Source of the DNA: Nocardioides bruguierae
Lineage (GTDB): Bacteria > Actinomycetota > Actinomycetes > Propionibacteriales > Nocardioidaceae
Assembly (NCBI RefSeq): GCF_023656415.1
Contig: NZ_JAMOIL010000001.1
Span: 62,001 to 126,000, forward strand
Length of the DNA: 64,000 bases
Direction: 5' to 3'
The notes beneath the pieces are model-generated. The model saw nothing but the letters and a program-made list of their open reading frames with translations. It made no database searches and was not told where the DNA came from. Below are positions 15,465 through 23,077 of this stretch, in pieces; within the stretch, counting starts at the first letter, position 1; every line of letters starts with the position of its first letter. A program made the translations under genes and the position numbers.

Positions 15465-18400
15465 TCGGACCTTCTCCTACGAGTTCCGCGGCAAGTTCGA
15501 CAACCTGCGCGCCGGCCTCACCACTGCCGGCCGCAACGTCGACGAGTTCGGCAAGAAGCTGACGGCGCTGGACAAGGATGGCGCCCGGATGCGCGCCGGC
15601 ATGACGCAGCTGGCCGACACCGCTGGCAAGGCGTCCCTGGCCCTCACTGCCGGTCTCGTCGCTGCCACCAAGGCCGCGATGGACTGGGAAAGCCAGTTCG
15701 CGGGCGTGCGGAAGACGGTCAACGGCAGCGCGGCCGAGATCGACGCCATCGAGGAGTCTCTGCGCGAGATGGCCCGCACCATGCCGGCCACCCACGAGGA
15801 GATCGCCGCGACCGCCGAGGCTGCCGGTCAGCTCGGCGTCGCCACGCAGGACATCGCCTCCTTCACCGAGGTCATGATCCAGCTCGGCGAGACGACGAAC
15901 CTGACCGCCGACGAGGCGGCGACCTCCCTGGCGCAGTTCATGAACGTCATGGAGTCGACCGGGGACAGCGTCGACGAGATCGGCGCCACCATCGTCGCGC
16001 TCGGCAACAACGGCGCCTCGACCGAGGCCGACATCGTCAACATGGCCCAGCGGGTCGCGGGCGCCGGCAAGCTGATCGGTGCATCCGAGTCCGACGTGCT
16101 GGCCCTGTCCTCGGCGATGGCGAACCTCGGCATCCAGTCGGAGCTCGGTGGCGGCGCCATGCAGCGCGTGCTGATCGAGATGAACACCGCGGTCATGGAT
16201 GGCGGCAAGCAGGCCCAGCAGTTCGCTGAGGTGGCGGGCATGTCGGCCGAGGACTTCGCTGCCTCGTGGCGCGGCGACCCGATCGAGGCCCTCGACGCCT
16301 TCCTTCAGGGCCTCGGCGGCATCCAGGACTCGGGCGGCAACGTCGTCTCCGTCCTGAGCCAGCTCGGCATCAAGGGCACCCAGAACCTCCAGGTGATGCT
16401 CCGCCTGGCCGGTGCTGGCGACCAGCTCACCGACGCGCTCGGCCTGTCCGCGGAGGCGTGGGACGAGAACACGGCCCTCATCAACGAGTACGCCCAGCGC
16501 GCCGGCACCACCGAGTCCCAGGTCACGGTGGCTTGGAACAACATCAAGGACGCCGGCATCGACGCGGGCGAGACCCTGCTGCCGATCGTCGCGGACCTGG
16601 CCGACGGGGTCTCGAGCGTGGCCCAGGCGTTCGGGGATCTGCCCAAGCCCGTGCAGGACGCCCTCGTCGGCCTGGCCGGCATCACCGCCCTCGTCGGAGG
16701 GGCCGCATGGTTCGGCGCCCGCACGATCAACGCCGTGGTCAGCACTCGTCAGGCGATCGTCGACCTCGGTGGCAGCAGCACGAAGACCACCAAGGCCATG
16801 AAGGGCCTGGCAGGTGCTGGTGCCGGTCTCGCTGTCTTCGGTGCCGCATCGGCCGGCATCCGCGCCATCCAGGAGGCCACCGACGAGGCGCTCCCCGGCA
16901 TCAACGCCCTGACCATGCAGCTGCTCAAGCTCAACGACGGCCAGGTCAGCTCGCTGTCCAGCGAGTACGACTCCCTGGGCGAGTCCATCCGACGCATCAC
17001 CGACAAGGGCGCCAACGAAGCGTTCTCCGACTTCATGATGACCCCGTTCGAGGGCTCCTTCGTGAAGTCCAGCTCCCTGCGCCAGGCTGAGGCCGAGGTC
17101 GACAGCCTGGACGCCGCCCTGGCCGGTCTCGTCACCTCCGGCCACGCCGACGTCGCCGCCGATTCGCTGAGCAAGCTCGCCGACGCTCAGGGCCTCTCCG
17201 AGGCGCAGACCGAGGCACTGATCGGCATCCTGCCGCAGTACCAGGAGGCACTCGACGGTGCCGCGAACTCCGCCGCCCTGGCCGAGGACGACACCGCCAC
17301 CTACACCTCGCAGCTCCAGCAGGCCCAGGACGCGGCAAGCTCTTCCGCGCGCGAGATCCGCAACCTGATCGACGCGATGCTCGAGCAGCGCGACACCGCG
17401 CGCTCGGCCTTCGACGCCGAGACCCGCTGGCGCCAGGCACTCAAGGACGCCACCGCGGCAGCCAAGGAGAACAGCGCCGGCATCAAGGGCAACAGCGACA
17501 AGGTCCTGGAGAACCGGTCCGCGCTGTCCGAGCTTGCCGACGCCTGGAACTCCCAGGACAAGGCGGTCCGCAACAACGTCGAGCGTTACAAGGAAGCCCG
17601 CAAGTCGTTCATCGACACCGCTGAGGCCATGGGCGTGCCCCGCAAGCAGGCACAGGGCCTCGCTGACGACTTGCTCGCCATCCCTCGGCAGCGCCTGATC
17701 AAGATCGACGCAGAGGCCGCTGCTGCACAGGCTGCGCTCGACGCGACCCAGGCCAAGCTCGACAACCTCAAGGACAAGACGGTCACCGTCCGCGTCACCA
17801 CCAGCGGCACCAACGCCTCCACCCCCGGCTTCGGCCCGGTGCCGGTCTCTGCGGACGGGTCCACGGTCCCCAAGGACGGAAAGCCCTACGGCGACCGCTA
17901 CCTCTACATGCTTGCCCCCGGCGAGGAGGTCATCTCCAACCGCCGAGGCCAGGCCGACCGGCACCGGCCACTGCTCAAGGCCATCAACAACGCCGCCGAC
18001 GGCGCCACTGTGGGCGGGCTGCGCGGCGGCCTGGAGTCCCGCGGCGATCAACTGCGACTCATCCAGTCGATCCGGCAGATCCAGCGCTCGCTGGAGAAGA
18101 CTGGCGACGACCAGCTCAAGGGCCTCGAGCGCCTGATCGCCAAGAACGATCTGGCCCAGGCTCGCCGTGACCTTATGCTCGCCCGGATCGCGCCGGCCCT
18201 CGACAAGGCCACCGCGCGCCTGGACAGCACCACGGCCCGCCTCTCCGACGTCCGGCAGAACGCCTCCGCACTCTCTGGGACCGTCAGCGGCAGCCTGGCC
18301 TCAGAGCTCTTCTCATCCTCAGGCTGGGGCGGCGGCGACCTCGCGACCCTGCGCGGCGACATCGCCACCGGTCGCGGCATGAAGCAGGACATCGCCACCC

Positions 18401-18750
18401 TGCGCCGCAAGGGCCTACGCGGTGACGCTCTCCAGGCCGTGCTCGCCGACGGCGCCGCTACGACCGAGCGCTACGCCGGCATGAGCCGTCGCCAGATCGG
18501 CCAGTACGGGCGCCTCTACGACCGTCGCGAGCGCGTCTTGTCCAGCGTCGGGTCTGCAGCCGGCAGTGCGGTCTACGGCCCCGAGGCCAAGCAGCTGCGT
18601 CAGGAAGTCCGCGGCCTCCGCCGTGAGGTCAAGCAGCTCAAGTCCGCCACGGTCACCTCCAGCCGCGACAACGCCGAGCGCGTCGTGCAGGGCGTGAACG
18701 GGGCGGCTGCCGCAGGGATGCGCCGAGCCATGAAGGGACGCACTCGATGA
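15457..18750 (+). CDS. Phage tail tape measure protein (TP901 family)
   Basis: 1097 residues. The N-terminal third has the TP901 core: AMDWESQFAGVRKTVNGSAAE, EIAATAEAAGQLGVATQDIA and GNNGASTEADIVNMAQRVAGA, followed by a hydrophobic segment (DALVGLAGITALVGGAAWFG). The middle and C-terminal parts are long helical, coiled-coil sequence (VRGLRREVKQLK-type stretches), ending in a basic AAAGMRRAMKGRTR. Such proteins set siphophage tail length, roughly 1.5 angstrom per residue, here about 165 nm. It is the only recognisable virion gene in element 1, and is intact. The next gene is cut to 12 codons. Confidence 0.92.
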   Translation: MADRTFSYEFRGKFDNLRAGLTTAGRNVDEFGKKLTALDKDGARMRAGMTQLADTAGKASLALTAGLVAATKAAMDWESQFAGVRKTVNGSAAEIDAIEESLREMARTMPATHEEIAATAEAAGQLGVATQDIASFTEVMIQLGETTNLTADEAATSLAQFMNVMESTGDSVDEIGATIVALGNNGASTEADIVNMAQRVAGAGKLIGASESDVLALSSAMANLGIQSELGGGAMQRVLIEMNTAVMDGGKQAQQFAEVAGMSAEDFAASWRGDPIEALDAFLQGLGGIQDSGGNVVSVLSQLGIKGTQNLQVMLRLAGAGDQLTDALGLSAEAWDENTALINEYAQRAGTTESQVTVAWNNIKDAGIDAGETLLPIVADLADGVSSVAQAFGDLPKPVQDALVGLAGITALVGGAAWFGARTINAVVSTRQAIVDLGGSSTKTTKAMKGLAGAGAGLAVFGAASAGIRAIQEATDEALPGINALTMQLLKLNDGQVSSLSSEYDSLGESIRRITDKGANEAFSDFMMTPFEGSFVKSSSLRQAEAEVDSLDAALAGLVTSGHADVAADSLSKLADAQGLSEAQTEALIGILPQYQEALDGAANSAALAEDDTATYTSQLQQAQDAASSSAREIRNLIDAMLEQRDTARSAFDAETRWRQALKDATAAAKENSAGIKGNSDKVLENRSALSELADAWNSQDKAVRNNVERYKEARKSFIDTAEAMGVPRKQAQGLADDLLAIPRQRLIKIDAEAAAAQAALDATQAKLDNLKDKTVTVRVTTSGTNASTPGFGPVPVSADGSTVPKDGKPYGDRYLYMLAPGEEVISNRRGQADRHRPLLKAINNAADGATVGGLRGGLESRGDQLRLIQSIRQIQRSLEKTGDDQLKGLERLIAKNDLAQARRDLMLARIAPALDKATARLDSTTARLSDVRQNASALSGTVSGSLASELFSSSGWGGGDLATLRGDIATGRGMKQDIATLRRKGLRGDALQAVLADGAATTERYAGMSRRQIGQYGRLYDRRERVLSSVGSAAGSAVYGPEAKQLRQEVRGLRREVKQLKSATVTSSRDNAERVVQGVNGAAAAGMRRAMKGRTR

Positions 18751-18785
18751 CGACCACCCACGGCGGCTTCGGTCATGCCGGCTGA
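18747..18785 (+). pseudogene. 12-codon stub of a gene after the tape measure gene
   Basis: An ATG overlapping the tape measure stop (ATGA, 18747-18750) opens a frame of only 12 codons (MTTTHGGFGHAG). The overlap is what a real downstream tail gene would have, so the stub may be the 5' end of a deleted distal tail gene. The frame ends where the leftward cargo genes begin. Confidence 0.4.
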
Positions 18786-19030
18786 GTCTCCTCGTCCTCA
18801 TCGTCGTCCAGCGCAAGCTCTACCGCAAAGAGCAGGTCAGCGCGCCGCGCGTAGGCCCGTGAGCCAAGCAGGGTCGTCCCGAAGACGACTGCCGTTGCGA
18901 TCAGGACCGCGTCCCCCTCAACCACGAGGAAGGCCAGGACGATAGAGATAATGAGGCCGACGATCGAAGCATCCCTGATGGCCTGCTCGAGCGGAGTGCG
19001 GAAGCGGCTGGCGCCGTCAGGGAGGTCCAT
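18773..19030 (-). CDS. Small membrane protein, unknown function
   Basis: 85 residues, ATG 19030 after GGAGG. Two adjacent hydrophobic helices (IVGLIISIVLAFLVVEG and VLIATAVVFGTTLLG) are followed by an acidic tail, ALDDDEDEETQPA. It is leftward, opposite to the tail gene. The lower GC content and separate orientation mark it as cargo. No holin features beyond the two helices are evident. Confidence 0.55.
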   Translation of the reverse strand: MDLPDGASRFRTPLEQAIRDASIVGLIISIVLAFLVVEGDAVLIATAVVFGTTLLGSRAYARRADLLFAVELALDDDEDEETQPA

Positions 19031-19147
19031 GCGGTGAACCTTGCCAGGACGAGCAGCCGTGCGTGGGCGATCCAGGCAAGTGGGCCTGCACTAACGGTGG
19101 TCCCGCCCCGATGGTCCGCGAATCCGGCCCAGGACTCATCTCCGACG

Positions 19148-19618
19148 TCAGCTTGGGCGGATGCGGTCTCTCAACTCCTCGGCGAACCGCTCCCTGGCCA
19201 TGCGCATCGTCTCCCTCACCTGCCTGGTGGGTAGCTCGAGTAGGTGCCCATCGACCTCTATCGTGAAGTCCAGCAGGAAGACCGAGTCGGTCTGGTGGCG
19301 CCTCGTCACGTCCATGGCAGCGTCCACCCTGATGCTCACCTCGCTCAAGGGCCACGATCGCGCCGCAACACCTCCGACTGTGTCCCGCCCGAAGTCGTCC
19401 GCGACCGTCGCCTCGCCGCGCAACAGGCGGGTGTCCGTAAGGACCCAGCACGTCCACTTGGCTGTCGAATCGCCCTCGACACGTGCCGTCACCGCGCCGG
19501 CAGCGCTCTCGTCACCGAGCAGCCACAGCATCGCCGCGTACAGCTCACCCGGCGGCTCGGACAAGGTTGCCTCGTCGGCTAGATCGAGACGGCCCCAGTC
19601 ATCGTTCGTTAGGTTCAT
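19148..19618 (-). CDS. Hypothetical cytoplasmic protein
   Basis: 156 residues. It alternates short strands (WTCWVLTDTRLLRGEATV, SVFLLDFTIEVDGHLLELP) with a C-terminal helix rich in Arg/Glu (ETMRMARERFAEELRDRI), suggesting a PH-like small beta barrel. No family recognised. It lies next to the membrane protein gene, in the same orientation, 117 bp away. Confidence 0.5.
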   Translation of the reverse strand: MNLTNDDWGRLDLADEATLSEPPGELYAAMLWLLGDESAAGAVTARVEGDSTAKWTCWVLTDTRLLRGEATVADDFGRDTVGGVAARSWPLSEVSIRVDAAMDVTRRHQTDSVFLLDFTIEVDGHLLELPTRQVRETMRMARERFAEELRDRIRPS

Positions 19619-19893
19619 CCGGGCAAGTTAGCCCGTACCGCCGACACCATGGCCGCGCTGCGACTGGGGAGTCCCACCGTCACTCGCCTGGGTCGTCGCT
19701 GTTTCCAGAAACGTCGGCGTTCGAGCCGGGGCACTTAGGGGTCAGCCCGGCTCTGAAGGTCCGGTCGCAGGCAGGCGACCAACCGGACGCGCCGATCGGC
19801 ACCCCAGAAGTCGGGGCCGATGGGCTCGCGACGTAGGCGGCGAGTCGTGGTCATTCTCGACCCTCAGCCGGCCGCCGGGGCTAGATTGCGTGC

Positions 19894-20310
19894 ATGGCCA
19901 GCATTGACTACGCCTTCGTGGCCGACTACGCGAAAGTTGAGTCGCAGGGGACTCTCACGGTCGTTGGAGCTTCCTGGACCTTCGTCGTGGCCGATGGGTT
20001 CCCGACCCAGCGTCGTATGGCAGTCGCTGGCCGCATCCGAGGTGCCATGGACGAGGGCCCAATCCCCATGCGGGTGACGGCTCGAGGACCGGGACGCACG
20101 TTCGAGATCGTGGCAGGTATCGATCTGGTGGCCGGCCCAGATGCTCGGCCCTACGGTCCAGAGCGCTACGTCGGGCATCTGTTCGCCATCGACATGGGAA
20201 TCCCGTTGCTGCAGGCGGGGTTGTACGAAGTGCTGGTCGAGCTGCCGAACGAGGGCTTGACGAAGCGGCTAGCATTCGAGGCTCAGCTAGGCGGACAGCC
20301 GGCCGAATGA
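19894..20310 (+). CDS. DUF6941 family protein
   Basis: 138 residues. It opens ASIDYAFVADYAKVESQGTL, the family's pattern of a strand followed by a DYA...GKL-like turn, with a mostly beta remainder (RMAVAGRIRGAMDEGPIP, AGLYEVLVELPNEG). The function of DUF6941 is unknown. TAGATT lies 6 nt before the ATG, so the message is probably leaderless. It starts a three-gene operon with the DUF4258 and DUF2283 genes (overlap of 4 bp with the next). Confidence 0.62.
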   Translation: MASIDYAFVADYAKVESQGTLTVVGASWTFVVADGFPTQRRMAVAGRIRGAMDEGPIPMRVTARGPGRTFEIVAGIDLVAGPDARPYGPERYVGHLFAIDMGIPLLQAGLYEVLVELPNEGLTKRLAFEAQLGGQPAE

Positions 20311-20555
20311 TCCTAGACATCCGCCAGGGTCATGCCACCGAACGGATGACCGAGCGCAAGATATCGCGTCAAGACATCGAGAACGCGATCCGCAACCACC
20401 GACAAGTGGTCAATGATCCAAGTAAGCCGAGCGTGACGTACATCGGGCCGGGTGTGAACGGAAGGACTCTCAAGGTCTTCACTCTGCCCCCCGGGTACGT
20501 CAACGAGCAGACTCCAGTCATAATTAAGTCAGCAGCGTGGAAAGGAACCCCATGA
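20307..20555 (+). CDS. DUF4258 protein, toxin-like
   Basis: 82 residues, ATG overlapping the previous stop. HATERMTERKISRQDIENAIR is the DUF4258 hallmark (H-x-x-x-R-M-x-x-R-x-I), followed by strands LKVFTLPPGY and PVIIKSAAW. The fold is related to the RelE/BrnT-like small RNase superfamily, and pairing with DUF2283 is a recurrent arrangement proposed as toxin-antitoxin-like. RNase activity is not demonstrated by the sequence. Confidence 0.7.
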   Translation: MILDIRQGHATERMTERKISRQDIENAIRNHRQVVNDPSKPSVTYIGPGVNGRTLKVFTLPPGYVNEQTPVIIKSAAWKGTP

Positions 20556-20872
20556 GCATCATCATCACGCTTGACCCCGGGATCGACGCTGGCTACATCC
20601 GCCTATCGGCGGACGAGGTGGCGGACACGATCGAGTTCAACGAGCAGATCCTCGTTGACGTAGATGAGTTCGGAGTAGCGGTGGGCATCGAGTTGCTCGA
20701 GCAGTCTGCTGCCCTTCCTTTTGCCGAGCTCGTGTCTCAGTTCCACGTTCACAGTGACGTGGTGGACCTCCTCCGTCTGATCCGCCCTGACCTGGAGTCT
20801 TTCCTCACTGTGTCGCAGGGGACGGACGGCGTCAGCACAGGGATCAAGGATCGACGCCTCATGCCGGCGTGA
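20552..20872 (+). CDS. DUF2283 protein, antitoxin-like partner
   Basis: 106 residues from ATG 20552 (ATGA overlap with the DUF4258 gene). The N-terminal half is DUF2283: LDPGIDAGYIRLSADEVADT and ILVDVDEFGVAVGIELLEQS, with the D-x-D...G-x-x-V-G-I-E pattern. The C-terminal half (LVSQFHVHSDVVDLLRLIRP) is extra and helical and could be a binding or DNA-contact extension. With its partner it probably forms a TA-like or regulatory module that stabilises the element. Confidence 0.72.
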   Translation: MSIIITLDPGIDAGYIRLSADEVADTIEFNEQILVDVDEFGVAVGIELLEQSAALPFAELVSQFHVHSDVVDLLRLIRPDLESFLTVSQGTDGVSTGIKDRRLMPA

Positions 20873-20899
20873 GTGGGGTCTAACCCCATTCGCCCTCCC

Positions 20900-20932
20900 C
20901 ATCCCCGGTCTGAGTTGATCAGGCCGGGGATG
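20900..20932 (+). terminator. Hairpin after the DUF2283 gene
   Basis: CATCCCCGG (20900-20908) pairs exactly with CCGGGGATG (20924-20932), 28 bp past the operon stop. There is no T-run, as is common for actinobacterial terminators. Confidence 0.55.
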
Positions 20933-20933
20933 A

Positions 20934-21014
20934 CGTGTCTCTGCCCCGCTCCAGGCCGGCCAGACCGTCAACGGCGCCTCCCTCCGCGTCACGGCCGGCG
21001 CAATCAGGCCCTAA
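20934..21014 (+). pseudogene. 3' remnant resembling a phage minor tail protein
   Basis: An in-frame stretch without a start codon, reading RVSAPLQAGQTVNGASLRV then TAGAIRP and TAA at 21012-21014. The wording (AGQTV-x-G-A-S-L-R-V-T-A-G) resembles the C-terminal strands of actinophage minor tail and fibre proteins. It lies 2.2 kb after the tape measure gene, where such a gene would end if the DNA between had been replaced. The resemblance is from memory and short. Confidence 0.35.
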
Positions 21015-21107
21015 GGCCCCGGCATGTCGTCGCATGGCCAACTACGCGCGGACGGAGATCTGGGGCGGGGTCAGACGCCGCTCAGCGCAGCACGCAACGC
21101 CCGGCCG

Positions 21108-21395
21108 TCATGGCCGAGATAGACGATCCACGTAACCCGCGAGATCTTCGGACCGGAGCAGCCGCCGACGGCCGATCCTCACGCTGTCGATCTCACCGGC
21201 AGCCACCAGCTGCTCGATCACGCGGACCGAGAGGGAGAGCCTCGTAGCAGCTGTGGGTAGGTCATATAGGAGCCTGTCGCCTACGCGACCGGGATCTGAG
21301 GATGACTGGTCCTGCTGGGGCTCGACTGGAAGCTCAAGGGCGTCGGCGAGCTCTCGCAGCGCTCGAGCGATGGCGCGGTTCCGGGCGCTGGTCAT
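21108..21395 (-). CDS. Excisionase-type HTH protein
   Basis: 95 residues. The N-terminal half (RALRELADALELPVEPQQ) is helical and the C-terminal half is a small winged HTH: DLPTAATRLSLSVRVIEQLV, then SVRIGRRRLLRSEDLAGYVDRL, as in AlpA/Xis family proteins. First of three small HTH genes in this cluster. A 25-bp palindrome lies about 120 bp upstream of its start. Confidence 0.65.
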   Translation of the reverse strand: MTSARNRAIARALRELADALELPVEPQQDQSSSDPGRVGDRLLYDLPTAATRLSLSVRVIEQLVAAGEIDSVRIGRRRLLRSEDLAGYVDRLSRP

Positions 21396-21511
21396 GGCGC
21401 CAACTCTGCCCCGGGGGATTGGTCGTCTAGCATCGCCTCACAGCCCGTGCGTTGAACGGACCCGAGACCGGTCAGCGCACGGGCTGCCTAAGCCCCACGG
21501 AAGCTTCTGCC

Positions 21512-21536
21512 GAGGTGTTACCCGAGGTAACACCTC
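21512..21536. promoter_or_regulatory. 25-bp palindrome between two HTH genes
   Basis: GAGGTGTTACC (21512-21522) and GGTAACACCTC (21526-21536) are perfect arms around CGA. The outer bases AGGTGTTA...TAACACCT match the last unit of the palindrome array at 22132-22155. It lies upstream of the leftward HTH gene ending at 21108 and downstream of the one ending at 21554, so it may be an operator, a terminator or both. Confidence 0.55.
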
Positions 21537-21553
21537 ATGTTCGTCCCGGAGAG

Positions 21554-21793
21554 TCAGCGGAGACGCCGCCGTCGCCGCAGGGCCGGCTGGGGCTTGGGTC
21601 GCATGACTTCCCACATGGCGTCGACGTCGCTGCGCGTGAAGCGCCAGCCGGCGCGACCGCCGAGCTGCGCGCCGACCCCGGCCTCGTGCGCCAGGGCGGA
21701 GACCTTGCGCGTCTGACAGCCAAAGAACGCGGCTACCTCGCGTGCCGTGGAGATCTCCGGCAGATCGGAGCTGCTGCCTGGCGTGGCGTTCAC
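21554..21793 (-). CDS. HTH protein (helix-turn-helix_17 type)
   Basis: 79 residues. STAREVAAFFGCQTRKVSAL is the HTH and GRAGWRFTRSDVDAMWEVM the wing of an excisionase-like domain. The C-terminus is strongly basic (ALRRRRRLR). It diverges from the next HTH gene with only 41 bp between starts, so one may repress the other. Confidence 0.6.
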   Translation of the reverse strand: MNATPGSSSDLPEISTAREVAAFFGCQTRKVSALAHEAGVGAQLGGRAGWRFTRSDVDAMWEVMRPKPQPALRRRRRLR

Positions 21794-21834
21794 AGGAGCA
21801 TGTTCGCACGCCCTTCTGAGGCACCATGTGACCG

Positions 21835-22020
21835 GTGTGCGAATCGAGTCCCATTGCCTACTCGGTCAAGACCGCTGCGATCCTCACTGACCTCAGTGAG
21901 TCGACGATCCGCGACGCCATCAACAAGCAGGAGCTGCCGGCGTACCTGGTCGGCCGAGCGCCGCGCATTTTGCGTGAGGACTTGCTCTCGTGGCTCACCC
22001 ACCGGCCCGCGCGACCGTAG
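21835..22020 (+). CDS. Small HTH protein (excisionase-like)
   Basis: 61 residues from GTG 21835. SVKTAAILTDLSESTIRDAI and KQELPAYLVGRAPRILREDL form the HTH and wing typical of AlpA-like proteins. It ends 15 bp before a strong hairpin and 62 bp before the palindrome array, which makes it a candidate binder of that array. Confidence 0.62.
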   Translation: MCESSPIAYSVKTAAILTDLSESTIRDAINKQELPAYLVGRAPRILREDLLSWLTHRPARP

Positions 22021-22034
22021 GTCGCACCTGACAC

Positions 22035-22078
22035 GCAGAACCGCCCCAGCCCGTTGATTCCGGCTGGGGCGGTTCTGC
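22035..22078. terminator. Strong 17-bp hairpin
   Basis: GCAGAACCGCCCCAGCC (22035-22051) pairs perfectly with 22062-22078 across a 10-base loop. It lies between convergent genes and can end transcription in both directions. Confidence 0.8.
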
Positions 22079-22081
22079 AGG

Positions 22082-22155
22082 TGTCCCACGTGGGACAGGT
22101 GTAAAGGGCTTTACAGGTGTCTCAGGTGAGACAGGTGTTAAGGACTTAACACCTG
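22082..22155. repeat. Array of four palindromes with exact 18-bp period
   Basis: Four 16-bp palindromes at 22082, 22100, 22118 and 22136, each TGT-N10-ACA and separated by GG. The inner ten bases are cccacgtggg, aaagggcttt, ctcaggtgag and taaggactta: sequence differs from unit to unit while symmetry is kept. The first is close to the ParB site consensus (TGTTTCACGTGAAACA). The last extends to 11-bp arms (22132-22155). The array lies in a convergent gap, not at a promoter. It could be a centromere-like, origin, recombination or RNA hairpin array; no ParB gene is visible in the window. Confidence 0.85.
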
Positions 22156-22160
22156 GTTGC

Positions 22161-22406
22161 TCAGTCGTCGCTCCACGCGAACTGGAGCTCGAGCCAGATC
22201 GTCTCGCAGCGCTTGCAGGGACGCAGTTCGGTGGTCGTCAGCGAGGTCGTCGGGACGCGGTTGCCCGGAGTCAGAATCGCCCCACACAGTGCCGGGTGCG
22301 TGGGCAGGTCGCGCATGTCGGACCAGACCTTGTGCATGGTCGCCTTCCGACTGTCGCCGCCGGAGTCGAGCGAGACGGCACCGGGCTCCACCTGTTCGGC
22401 GCTCAT
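22161..22406 (-). CDS. Hypothetical protein
   Basis: 81 residues, ATG overlapping the upstream stop (22403-22406). THPALCGAILTPGNRVPTTS and LRPCKRCETIWLEL carry three Cys and a His in a pattern like a small zinc site. Proteins of this type occur in actinobacterial phages and elements without known function. It is the second gene of a leftward pair. Confidence 0.55.
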   Translation of the reverse strand: MSAEQVEPGAVSLDSGGDSRKATMHKVWSDMRDLPTHPALCGAILTPGNRVPTTSLTTTELRPCKRCETIWLELQFAWSDD

Positions 22407-23077
22407 GCCTGCACCTCGGCGACGCCGTTGAAGCCGGGGTGCTGATCGGCGTAGGCCACAGCTGCGACGAGTGCCTCGGCCATCTTGCGAGCCTCGTCGA
22501 TCTCGGCGCCCCCTTGGAAGCCCTCCGCGTAGATCGTCCCGACCTCGTGTAGGTACGTCCCGGGTTCACCAGCCTCCATGGTGGTGCCCTGGACTTCGAC
22601 GTCCCAGGTCCAGTCGTCACCGCCGTCGAAGGAGTCGTTGCCGATGACGTGCGCGCACACGAGGACGCCTCGGGCGTTGAACTCCCCGATCGTGTGCTCG
22701 GTGGTGCACCCGTCCCAGCAGGGCGGGTTCGGGACGGTTCTCCACCAGGGGGCGCCGCGGTGCTCCTTGACCCACTCGAGCGCCTTTTCGACGTCCATCT
22801 TCAGGAGCGCCAGGCCGGTGATGTCGAGGTCCCAGGACTCCGGGGCCACGCACATGCCCCTGTCGAAGTCGAGGAAGCCAGGGTTGTCCTCCCGCTCCTC
22901 GGCGCCGCAGGAGACGAGCCCGAACGTCGGGCCGCCGTGGATGGCGCTCTGGACGCCCTTGTGGTCGATCGAGTCCCAGCCGTGGCCGCGCTCGAAGCGG
23001 CACCAGGGCGGGCACTGAACCAGGGGAGTGGGGCTAGCGCTCGAGAGCGCAGGGGTAGTACCTTCTGTCTCAGACAT
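22403..23077 (-). CDS. Hypothetical protein, DUF6907-like
   Basis: 224 residues. It opens with VQCPPWCRFERGHGWDSIDH, the Cys-x-x-x-Cys...His...His layout of DUF6907-type proteins of actinobacterial mobile elements. A second half, PPCWDGCTTEHTIGEFNARG, repeats the CPxWC...EH theme, suggesting a tandem duplication of a small metal-binding module. The C-terminal helix (ARKMAEALVAAVAYADQH) is typical of the family. Role unknown. It is the first gene of a two-gene leftward operon. Confidence 0.6.
   Translation of the reverse strand: MSETEGTTPALSSASPTPLVQCPPWCRFERGHGWDSIDHKGVQSAIHGGPTFGLVSCGAEEREDNPGFLDFDRGMCVAPESWDLDITGLALLKMDVEKALEWVKEHRGAPWWRTVPNPPCWDGCTTEHTIGEFNARGVLVCAHVIGNDSFDGGDDWTWDVEVQGTTMEAGEPGTYLHEVGTIYAEGFQGGAEIDEARKMAEALVAAVAYADQHPGFNGVAEVQA

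Noticed and set aside
15388..18051. Leftward open frame of 887 codons opposite the tape measure gene
   Set aside because: Produced by high-GC codon bias on the other strand; composition is Gly/Asp/Val/Leu filler without domains, while the rightward frame is a clear tape measure protein.
20873..21247. 124-codon rightward frame after the DUF2283 gene
   Set aside because: Arg/Pro-rich random-type sequence; another frame in the same place carries the tail-protein-like remnant and a hairpin.
22082..22155. CRISPR-like array
   Set aside because: The repeated part is only TGT...ACA/GG and the variable part is itself palindromic, 10 bp long; no cas genes are present.
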